From Shewanella litoralis (lineage in GTDB: Bacteria; Pseudomonadota; Gammaproteobacteria; Enterobacterales; Shewanellaceae): a stretch of DNA of 64,000 bases. Each line of letters opens with the position of its first letter. The stretch's first letter is position 1. The stretch lies in the NCBI RefSeq assembly GCF_009828585.1, contig NZ_WSRZ01000003.1, positions 1-64,000 on the forward strand. Reading direction: 5' to 3'. Positions 46,459 to 53,334 of this stretch are shown in pieces. Under the pieces are notes generated by a model. That model searched no databases. It was not told the DNA's origin and worked only from the letters and a program-made list of their open reading frames with translations. Made by a program: the position numbers and the translations under genes.

Positions 46459-47427
46459 ATGGTAGGTCACCTCCCCCGTGTACTCACATTGATAACCGTA
46501 ATCATCGTCGCACTGACACTCAGTGCCTGTGGCGACGACAGACCGGAGCAAATTGCTAAGTACCAGCAATTAACGCAGCAGCGTCTTGAATTGCTTTCAA
46601 CATCACTTAAAGACGATCAATTACGCAATGCCAATTTATTGAAGCAATACACCAGTATTTTAGCCAAGCGTCAGCCTGATTTAGCCCCATTACTTGATGA
46701 GCTTGCCAAAGATGCAGGCACCGACGGGCCAATGTTCCAGTCGCTAACTCGTCGATATAAGGATTTGAGCAACAGCGCAAATTTTGTTGATTTAGACCAA
46801 CAACTCGCCGAAGCACAAAATATCTATCAAGCCGCAGACACCAGCTTATATAACGACATGTTATCGGATCCGGTTAACGTGGTCGCAGACATGTCTAAAG
46901 GTCAATTAGCCCGCGTCAATGCCATTAGTCGTGAAGCTGAAGCGCTAGCCAATGGTACCGACGGCACAGAACCTGGCAGCCAATTAGTGGGCAATCCGGC
47001 TTATGGAAGCTGGCAAAATAACTCAAGTGGTATGTCTATTTGGGCTTGGTACGGCATGTACGCGATGTTCTCCAACTTTTCGCGCCCTATTGCTTACGAC
47101 AATTGGTCAAGTCGTCGCGGTTACAGTTACTACAACGATGTTGGCCGTTATCGCTATACATCGCCAAAACAGGCCACTTCACAAGCCAAAACGTTTGAAC
47201 AAACCAAAAAACGTTTTGACAGCCAGGGGAAACGCTTTGATAGCCCATATGCAAAAACTCGCACAGGCTCAACCACCTTGTCGCGTCAAAGTACCAGTGC
47301 GCCAAAACCCAGTAGCACGACTCGCACGGCAAGCTCTAGCAGCAAGTTTCGTTCGAATTATTCTAAAGACAGCAGTTTTCGCAACTCAAGCAGCCGCACT
47401 AGTCGCGGTGTTAGCCGTGGTAAATAG
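46459..47427 (+). CDS. Ser-rich lipoprotein of the PspA/DUF350 gene set
   Basis: Lipoprotein of about 322 residues: signal peptide with lipobox LTLSACGDD, a helical coiled-coil N-terminal half (about 25-170), a central YGMYAMFSNFSRPIAYDNW stretch, and a C-terminal tail of roughly 100 residues rich in Ser, Arg and Tyr. ATG 46459 has GGAG seven bases upstream. I do not recognise a domain. The tail recalls E. coli YjfM (DUF1190) only in composition. It is directly followed by the DUF350 gene (13-base gap). Confidence 0.8.
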   Translation: MVGHLPRVLTLITVIIVALTLSACGDDRPEQIAKYQQLTQQRLELLSTSLKDDQLRNANLLKQYTSILAKRQPDLAPLLDELAKDAGTDGPMFQSLTRRYKDLSNSANFVDLDQQLAEAQNIYQAADTSLYNDMLSDPVNVVADMSKGQLARVNAISREAEALANGTDGTEPGSQLVGNPAYGSWQNNSSGMSIWAWYGMYAMFSNFSRPIAYDNWSSRRGYSYYNDVGRYRYTSPKQATSQAKTFEQTKKRFDSQGKRFDSPYAKTRTGSTTLSRQSTSAPKPSSTTRTASSSSKFRSNYSKDSSFRNSSSRTSRGVSRGK

Positions 47428-47440
47428 GTAAGGACTCCCC

Positions 47441-48340
47441 ATGACATTTTTTCAAGAATATGGCTTAACTCAACAGCTAGCGATTATCCTGGCTATCGAC
47501 TTAAGTATCGCGATTGTGTTGCTGGCATTGATGCGTTACCTGCAAGGTTGGAGCATTAAAGTGAACAGCAGTGCCGAACTGGCTGAACGTGATAATTTTG
47601 CTTTTGGTATTAGCACCGCCGGTGCTGTTGCCGCATTAGGCATTGTGTTAACGGGCGCCATTACCGGCGAAGCTGCACCATCATACCTAACCGAAGCCAT
47701 TGGTATGTCGGCTTATGGTTTATTTGGTTTAGTGCTGATTAAGCTAGGCCGCTTTTTACATGACAAAATTGCATTAAATGAATTTGCTAAAAACGCTGAA
47801 ATTTTAAAAGGTAACGTGTCTGTCGCGGTTGTAGATGCTGCGGCAGCGATTGCCACCGCCATTATCATTCGTGCCGTATTGATGTGGGCAGAAGACATCA
47901 CCCTCGACACCTTTATTGCCATCTTCAGCGCATTTTTAATCTCACAATTGATGTTAGTTTTGTTAACGCGTTTACGTGAGCACCGTTATGCTAAACGCAA
48001 TCAAAATGCTTCAATGCAACACGCATTAGTACAAGGGCAAACCGCCTTAGCACTGCGTCACAGTGGCTACATGATTGCCATGGCATTAAGCTTTAACGCG
48101 GCCAGTCACTTCATTATTTACCAGCCAACGGCTTACGTAACTAACATTATAGGTTGGTTTGTATTCTCGTTAATTATGCTTGTGGCCTTGTCATTACTGA
48201 TTGCCTTGGTGAAAAAATTGGTTTTAGCCGGCATTAACTTAGCTGAAGAAGTTGAAAAGCAACACAACATTGGTATAGCCGCAGTAGAAATGGCAATCAG
48301 TATTGCTGTTGCACTTATTTTAACGGCGTTGATGGCGTAA
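47441..48340 (+). CDS. DUF350 membrane protein (YjfL-like)
   Basis: Integral membrane protein of 299 residues with about eight helices, arranged as two DUF350 repeats (first unit about 50-140 with FAFGISTAGAVAALGIVLTGAITGE; second in the C-terminal half with HSGYMIAMALSF and IGIAAVEMAISIAVALILTALM). E. coli YjfL is a single-repeat relative in the yjfIJKL operon. Function unknown; context suggests membrane stress or polyamine-related work. An AAGGA ribosome site precedes it. It ends four bases before the next gene. Confidence 0.88.
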   Translation: MTFFQEYGLTQQLAIILAIDLSIAIVLLALMRYLQGWSIKVNSSAELAERDNFAFGISTAGAVAALGIVLTGAITGEAAPSYLTEAIGMSAYGLFGLVLIKLGRFLHDKIALNEFAKNAEILKGNVSVAVVDAAAAIATAIIIRAVLMWAEDITLDTFIAIFSAFLISQLMLVLLTRLREHRYAKRNQNASMQHALVQGQTALALRHSGYMIAMALSFNAASHFIIYQPTAYVTNIIGWFVFSLIMLVALSLLIALVKKLVLAGINLAEEVEKQHNIGIAAVEMAISIAVALILTALMA

Positions 48341-48343
48341 TTT

Positions 48344-50104
48344 ATGACAACCCCTTTGCTTGAAGCTAGCCCCAAAGCATTACCACAAGGGGGCGAAGAG
48401 CAAAGCCCTCCAGTATCTCGCAATGTGTCGTGGTTCGATGATGCCCTATTACTGGGCATCATGGCTGCGCTAGCGGGATGCGGCCTGATTTACGAATACC
48501 TATTATCACACTATGCTGGGCGCATTTTAGGTGCGTTAGAAGCAGCCATTTACACCATGATTGGGTTAATGATTGTGTCGATGGGTGTTGGTGCATTTGC
48601 TGCCCGTAAAATCAAATGTGCGTTTACCGGTTTTGCCATGCTCGAACTCACCGTGGCATTGTGTGGCTCATTTGCCATTATCATTACCGCAGCGGTAATT
48701 GGTTTTGGTCAGCAATTACCCCTCACCATTGCCAATACCCTTGGTTTACCACCCGATCATTTACCTAATGGTGGCTTTATTGCCAGCTTACAAATCTTAA
48801 GCGAATACTTGCCTTACGTTTGGGGCGTGTTACTCGGGTTAATGATTGGCATGGAAATCCCATTAATTGCCCGAGTACGGCAATCGTTATCTGATGCCCA
48901 TTTACTGCATAATGCCGGCACCATATATGGTGCCGATTACATTGGCGCTGGTGTCGGTGCTGCCATTTGGGTTGGATTTATGTTGGCGATTGATATTCAA
49001 CTTGCTGCAGCATTAACGGCCAGTGTGAACTTAGTGGCAGGTCTTGTGTTTATCTGGCGTTTTTGGGCGCAGATCCGTCACGTAAAACTGCTGCTTATTG
49101 GCCATATCATCGCCAGCGTGGTCATTGGTTTACTGGCAGTTAAAGGCCCGAGTTGGGAGCAACATTTTAATAATCTGCTGTATAAAGACCATGTGGTGTA
49201 CGCTAAAGCAACACGGTTCCAGCAGCTCAACTTTACAGAACGTTTGCGTGGTGGCGGATTACCTCCCGTTTATAATTTATACATTAATGGGCGTCTGCAA
49301 TTTTCTAGCAGCGACGAGCATATTTATCACAGCTTTTTAGTGCACCCAACCTTGGCGGCCAGTGCCCGTCATGACAATGTATTAATTATTGGCGGTGGTG
49401 ACGGCCTTGGGCTTAAACAAGTGCTTAAATGGCAACCTAAAGCCGTTACTTTGATGGATTTAGACCAAGATCTATTAACGTTATTTCAATCGCCTCCTGC
49501 AGATATGCCGCAACATTTAAGTGATGCGTTACTGACATTGAATGGTGATGCCTTAAATGATCCTCGTTTAACCTTGATGGTTGATGACGCTTTTAACGGC
49601 GTCGATAAATTGATCCGTAATGGCCAAATGTTTGATGCCATCATTGTTGATTTGCCAGACCCTAGCCATCCTGATTTAAACAAACTCTATTCTGACTTAT
49701 TTTACAGAAAGATTAATGAATTACTCAATGCAGATGGCGTGATTACGGTGCAATCAACCTCGCCTTATCATGCGCCTAATGCTTTTATTTCAGTAGGTAA
49801 AACGCTCAGCGCAGCAGGGTTTAACGTTAAACAATATCATCATAACGTGCCCAGTTTTGGCGAATGGGGTTGGAGTATTGCCACTAAAACAGGCAAAGAT
49901 GCTCAGCAGCGATTAGCGGTTTTACAGCAAATTCCGGTACCTGAGGACTGGTTAACGCCAGGACTTATTCATGGTGCGTTTGAATTCCCAAAGCATTTTT
50001 ATGATGATATAGACAAAATCAAAGTGAACGAAATAGGCTCACTCCAGCTGTATAACTATCACTTAGCGGCTTGGTCAGAAAACGAACTGATAAATCTTTT
50101 TTAA
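48344..50104 (+). CDS. Membrane-embedded spermidine-synthase-like protein
   Basis: Protein of 586 residues. The N-terminal 250 residues hold about seven membrane helices (from LLLGIMAALAGCGLIYEYLL); the C-terminal half is an aminopropyltransferase-type Rossmann domain with GGGDG at 350-354, the acidic residue in VTLMDLDQDLL, DDAFNG, and DAIIVDLPDPSHPDLNKLYS. These match the SAM/decarboxylated-SAM binding motifs of spermidine synthase. Substrate is unproven: it may add aminopropyl groups or act as another methyl/aminopropyl transferase. It is cotranscribed with the DUF350 gene and followed by a regulated internal promoter. Confidence 0.88.
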   Translation: MTTPLLEASPKALPQGGEEQSPPVSRNVSWFDDALLLGIMAALAGCGLIYEYLLSHYAGRILGALEAAIYTMIGLMIVSMGVGAFAARKIKCAFTGFAMLELTVALCGSFAIIITAAVIGFGQQLPLTIANTLGLPPDHLPNGGFIASLQILSEYLPYVWGVLLGLMIGMEIPLIARVRQSLSDAHLLHNAGTIYGADYIGAGVGAAIWVGFMLAIDIQLAAALTASVNLVAGLVFIWRFWAQIRHVKLLLIGHIIASVVIGLLAVKGPSWEQHFNNLLYKDHVVYAKATRFQQLNFTERLRGGGLPPVYNLYINGRLQFSSSDEHIYHSFLVHPTLAASARHDNVLIIGGGDGLGLKQVLKWQPKAVTLMDLDQDLLTLFQSPPADMPQHLSDALLTLNGDALNDPRLTLMVDDAFNGVDKLIRNGQMFDAIIVDLPDPSHPDLNKLYSDLFYRKINELLNADGVITVQSTSPYHAPNAFISVGKTLSAAGFNVKQYHHNVPSFGEWGWSIATKTGKDAQQRLAVLQQIPVPEDWLTPGLIHGAFEFPKHFYDDIDKIKVNEIGSLQLYNYHLAAWSENELINLF

Positions 50105-50120
50105 TTGGACCAGATAGCAC

Positions 50121-50171
50121 TTGACATATTATGTCTGGGTGTTATCTTTACTCACAGACATAATATGTCAA
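50121..50171 (+). promoter_or_regulatory. Internal promoter flanked by GACATATTATGTC inverted repeats
   Basis: TTGACATATTATGTCTG (50121-50137) and CAGACATAATATGTCAA (50155-50171) form a perfect 17-base inverted repeat with a 17-base loop. The left arm starts with TTGACA, a consensus -35, and TATCTT (50143-50148) follows at 16-base spacing as -10. The right arm ends three bases before the AAGGA ribosome site of the DUF2170 gene. Repressor binding at the arms would block this promoter; the repeat could also fold in RNA. Confidence 0.7.
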
Positions 50172-50183
50172 TTAAGGACGAAT

Positions 50184-50597
50184 ATGAACATCCATACTAT
50201 TGCGAGTCACCTAAACGGACTATGCGACCAAAGCCAAACCGGCTTTCAGTTTGACTGCTATCCGATTGATGGTGATGTTGAAGTGTTACAAGTTAATGTT
50301 GTTGGCCGTGAAGAAATTCCGGTGTTTGTATCAGTAACTGACAACCAAATATTGTGTATCAGTTATTTATGGGGCGAAAACGAAGTAAACCAGGCCCGCC
50401 GCGCTGAAATGTTTGAGACCATGTTAGAGCTCAACATTCCAATGCCATTATCTTCATTTGCAAAAATTGATGATAAGTACGTGGTTTACGGTGCATTGTC
50501 AGTGCAATCAAGCATGATTGAAATTGAACAAGAATTAGCAGTACTGTCAGACAACTGTCTGGAAGTGATCGACGAACTCGTCGAATTTTTAAATTAA
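50184..50597 (+). CDS. DUF2170 protein (YjfI-like)
   Basis: Acidic cytoplasmic protein of 137 residues, MNIHTIASHLNGLCDQSQTGF..., with EEIPVFVSVTDNQILCISYLW and a C-terminal SSFAKIDDKYVVYGALS. It matches the DUF2170 family of E. coli YjfI. I start at ATG 50184 after AAGGA. The function is unknown; in this family the gene nearly always precedes a pspA homologue, as here (gap 10 bases). Confidence 0.88.
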   Translation: MNIHTIASHLNGLCDQSQTGFQFDCYPIDGDVEVLQVNVVGREEIPVFVSVTDNQILCISYLWGENEVNQARRAEMFETMLELNIPMPLSSFAKIDDKYVVYGALSVQSSMIEIEQELAVLSDNCLEVIDELVEFLN

Positions 50598-50607
50598 GGA
50601 GCCAATT

Positions 50608-51297
50608 ATGGGCATTCTAAACAAGATTCTTACAGCGTTTCGTGGTGGTGCAACAGAAGTTGGCCAGAGTATCGTAGACGCAAACTCAACCCGTATTTTT
50701 GAACAAGAAATCCGTGATGCAGAAAAGCATTTAACCAAAGCTAAGCGTGAGTTAACTGACGTGATGGCCAAAGAAATGCAAGCCAGCCGTGAAATTGATC
50801 GCCTAAAACGCAGTGTTGCAGAGCATGAAGGTTATGTGACCCAAGCGCTCGACAAAGGCAATGAAGCGTTAGCTATCGAAATCGCTGAAAAAATTGCTCA
50901 GCTAGACGAGGAATTGTCTGAACAGCAAACGGCTAACGACAGCTTCAGTTCACACGCGGTACGTTTAAAAGATTTAGTGAAAAAGACCGAACGTCAATTG
51001 TCTGATTATCAACGTCAATTAACCATGGTTAAAACCACTGAAAGCGTACAAAAAGCCACGGCAACTATTACCGACTCATTTGCGTCTAGCAACTCAAAAC
51101 TGCTTAATGCTAAAGACTCGTTAGAGCGTATTAAAGCACGTCAGCAACAGTTTGATGACCGCTTAAAAGCGTCTGAAACCCTAGCTGAAGAAAACAGCGA
51201 CAAGTCTCTGCACAAGAAGTTAGCTGAAGCGGGTATTGGTGAGCAAAAGTCGAATGCTAACGCGGTGTTAGATCGTATCAAAGCGCGTAAAGGTTAA
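50608..51297 (+). CDS. PspA/IM30 family protein (YjfJ-like)
   Basis: Phage-shock-protein A family member of 229 residues, coiled coil for most of its length (about 30-215), beginning MGILNKILTAFRGGATEVGQSIVDANSTRIFEQEIRDAEKHLTKAKREL (several segments). PspA-type proteins bind and stabilise damaged inner membrane as ESCRT-III-like oligomers. This is the YjfJ branch rather than the PspF-regulated PspA, since no pspF, pspB or pspC is adjacent. AAGGAG ribosome site. Confidence 0.93.
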   Translation: MGILNKILTAFRGGATEVGQSIVDANSTRIFEQEIRDAEKHLTKAKRELTDVMAKEMQASREIDRLKRSVAEHEGYVTQALDKGNEALAIEIAEKIAQLDEELSEQQTANDSFSSHAVRLKDLVKKTERQLSDYQRQLTMVKTTESVQKATATITDSFASSNSKLLNAKDSLERIKARQQQFDDRLKASETLAEENSDKSLHKKLAEAGIGEQKSNANAVLDRIKARKG

Positions 51298-51302
51298 TTG
51301 GT

Positions 51303-51956
51303 ATGGGATTTCTTAGCGGCCTTTTTGGCAAAAAAGAAGCCCCGAAGCGCCAGCTTGACCACCCAAACAAACTGCTCAAGGGTGATATGTTAACCCTTGA
51401 TGACAGTTTTGCTTTGCCCGCGCAATTGCGCGGGCAACAGCTAAAGGTTGAAGCCATTCATACTTATGAATATCAGCGCTCGCAGCTTTGTGAATTCTTA
51501 TTACGTGGCCATAGCGGCACGGCAATCTTTTTGTCTTATATTCAAGAAGACGAGTCTTACCTCAGTATTTCAATCAAAATCAATCGTGCCGATGTTGAAC
51601 AAATGTTTGACCTTGATGCTTTTGCTGAAATATTTGAAGAACCCGGTAAAGCACTCCTTACCACACAACCACTGTCAGCAGAACTTGAAACCGAGTTTAG
51701 TCAATGGTTAAGTGAAGAGTATCATCAGGTTGAATTTGCTGGATTTGGTTATTTTCATCGTCAAGATTACCGCGGCTTAACGCCACCTCAAGATGACAAT
51801 GGCGCAAAAGGCGAAGGCTTTGAAAGCTATAGCCTAGTGAACAATCAAGACACTCATGCCGTTGATATTGAAGTGTATGAAGGCGGTGACACTGAAGTGA
51901 TGTTGACCTTATATCGCCCATTGTCCGACATTAGAGAATACTGGCCGGCAAGCTGA
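51303..51956 (+). CDS. DUF2491 protein (YjfK-like)
   Basis: Cytoplasmic protein of 217 residues of the DUF2491 family (E. coli YjfK). It begins with FLSGLFGKKEAPKRQLD and contains an acidic central region and a C-terminal VMLTLYRPLSDIREYWPAS. Function unknown. It lies 5 bases after pspA. The order DUF2170-pspA-DUF2491 is the same as yjfI-yjfJ-yjfK in E. coli. Confidence 0.87.
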   Translation: MGFLSGLFGKKEAPKRQLDHPNKLLKGDMLTLDDSFALPAQLRGQQLKVEAIHTYEYQRSQLCEFLLRGHSGTAIFLSYIQEDESYLSISIKINRADVEQMFDLDAFAEIFEEPGKALLTTQPLSAELETEFSQWLSEEYHQVEFAGFGYFHRQDYRGLTPPQDDNGAKGEGFESYSLVNNQDTHAVDIEVYEGGDTEVMLTLYRPLSDIREYWPAS

Positions 51957-51979
51957 TACAAGTAGGAGATGACGTTCTT

Positions 51980-52315
51980 ATGAGCTCAGGTAAACCGTTA
52001 CCCGATAAATGGCTTAAAAACCAACAAGCAGCAAAGGCCACTCAAGTGGCTTTTGATCTGGATGAAAAGTTTCAATACTCCATCCGCAAAGCCGCTTTAG
52101 ATAAAGGCGTAAGTCCGTCGGATCAAATACGCACTATCCTCGGATTATCGGTCTCTAAGCGTCCAAAACGTCCACGTTTAACCGTATCATTAAGCGGTGA
52201 AGACTACGTGTTATTAGCGCAAAAGTACGGTTTAGACAGCGACTCTCAATTAGAGATCAAAAAGCGTGTACTCGATGATTTAGTTCACTTTGTTGATAAA
52301 AAGTCATCAACCTAA
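51980..52315 (+). CDS. Small tandem ribbon-helix-helix-like protein
   Basis: Basic protein of 111 residues without a named family. It appears to contain two similar strand-helix-helix units: ATQVAFDLDEKFQYSIRKAALDKGVSPSDQIRTIL (about 20-54) and RLTVSLSGEDYVLLAQKYGLDSDSQLEIKKRVLDDLV (about 64-101), separated by SKRPKRPR. The pattern of a short strand, two helices and a conserved Ser-Pro-like turn is what ribbon-helix-helix DNA-binding proteins show. It is the last gene of the DUF2170-pspA-DUF2491 set and ends in a terminator. Confidence 0.7.
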   Translation: MSSGKPLPDKWLKNQQAAKATQVAFDLDEKFQYSIRKAALDKGVSPSDQIRTILGLSVSKRPKRPRLTVSLSGEDYVLLAQKYGLDSDSQLEIKKRVLDDLVHFVDKKSST

Positions 52316-52340
52316 TATCCGTTATGGGTTATGTCGCTTA

Positions 52341-52376
52341 AAAACAACGCACTAGGCTCACGTCTTGTGCGTTTTT
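52341..52376 (+). terminator. Terminator after the RHH-like gene
   Basis: AACGCAC (52346-52352) pairs with GTGCGTT (52366-52372), followed by five T. It lies about 30 bases after the stop codon and separates the set from the channel gene. Confidence 0.82.
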
Positions 52377-52426
52377 TGTTATGATAAGGTTTATAAGTTA
52401 ATAACAATGAATCAAAGCAGGCATTC

Positions 52427-53254
52427 ATGTTTGAATCTAAACGCTGGACACTGAAAAACGTCGATGGTCCCAGCCCATTTGAATTAGCCATGATGGTGCT
52501 GTCATTGGTCTCTGTGGTCATTGTATTGACCATTACTTTTGGCCGTTTAGATGCCGAAACCAATAAAGTGCTTTTGTATATCGACAGCAGCATTTGTATG
52601 ATTTTCTTGAGTAAGTTTTTTCATGGCTTATACAAGGCGCGTAATAAAACCTACTATATACGTCATCACTGGATTGATTTTGTCGCCAGTATTCCAGCCA
52701 TTGAAGCGCTGCGTTTTGCGCGAATATTTCAAATTCTGCGCGTTATCCGCTTAATCCGCATGAGCCGGTCGTTATTAATCCCCCTGCTTCGTCAGCGCAA
52801 ACAAGCGACGTTAGCCAGCCTACTTGTAGCGATGGTATTAATTCTTGCTACCGCATCGGTATTGATTTTATTAGTAGAAAGCGCCGAACCTAATGCCAAT
52901 ATTCAAACAGCAGAACAAGCTATTTGGTGGGCATTAGTGACCATTTCGACTGTCGGTTATGGCGACTTTTATCCGGTGAGTACTATAGGCCATGTGATTG
53001 GTGGATTAGTGATTGTCAGTGGTGTGAGCTTTTTCGGGGTGATTTCAGGTTATATGGCATCGGTGTTTGTCGCCCCTGATGAAACCGAGCGCCAAGAAGA
53101 GCAAGACGCAAAAGAAGCCCACAAAGAACAGATCAACAGTAAACTTGAAGCGGCACTAGAACAGATGCAACAAAATCAATTGCAGATGGAACAGAATCAA
53201 CAACAAATGCTCGAAGAAATCAGCAAGCTAAGACAGCAACTCGATAAGCCCTAG
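52427..53254 (+). CDS. Voltage-gated-type potassium channel
   Basis: Inner-membrane ion channel of 275 residues with six helices. The S4-like segment ILRVIRLIRMSRSLLIPLL carries four arginines at three-residue spacing, and the filter TVGYGD is at 175-180. A Gln-rich coiled coil (about 225-272, with repeated QMQQNQ units) follows the last helix and may tetramerise the channel. It is close to the PspA gene set but beyond its terminator. Related channels are found beside yjf-type gene sets in other bacteria, from memory. Confidence 0.92.
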   Translation: MFESKRWTLKNVDGPSPFELAMMVLSLVSVVIVLTITFGRLDAETNKVLLYIDSSICMIFLSKFFHGLYKARNKTYYIRHHWIDFVASIPAIEALRFARIFQILRVIRLIRMSRSLLIPLLRQRKQATLASLLVAMVLILATASVLILLVESAEPNANIQTAEQAIWWALVTISTVGYGDFYPVSTIGHVIGGLVIVSGVSFFGVISGYMASVFVAPDETERQEEQDAKEAHKEQINSKLEAALEQMQQNQLQMEQNQQQMLEEISKLRQQLDKP

Positions 53255-53283
53255 CAACACCCTTACCGCGCAGCAAATATATA

Positions 53284-53317
53284 AAAAAGCCCAACGTCGA
53301 CAAGACCTTGGGCTTTT
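53284..53317. terminator. Bidirectional terminator between channel and PBP1B genes
   Basis: AAAAGCCCAA pairs with TTGGGCTTTT around a 14-base loop. It follows the channel stop by about 30 bases and precedes the convergent PBP1B stop. Confidence 0.88.
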
Positions 53318-53334
53318 AATGGCATAGCAGTTTG

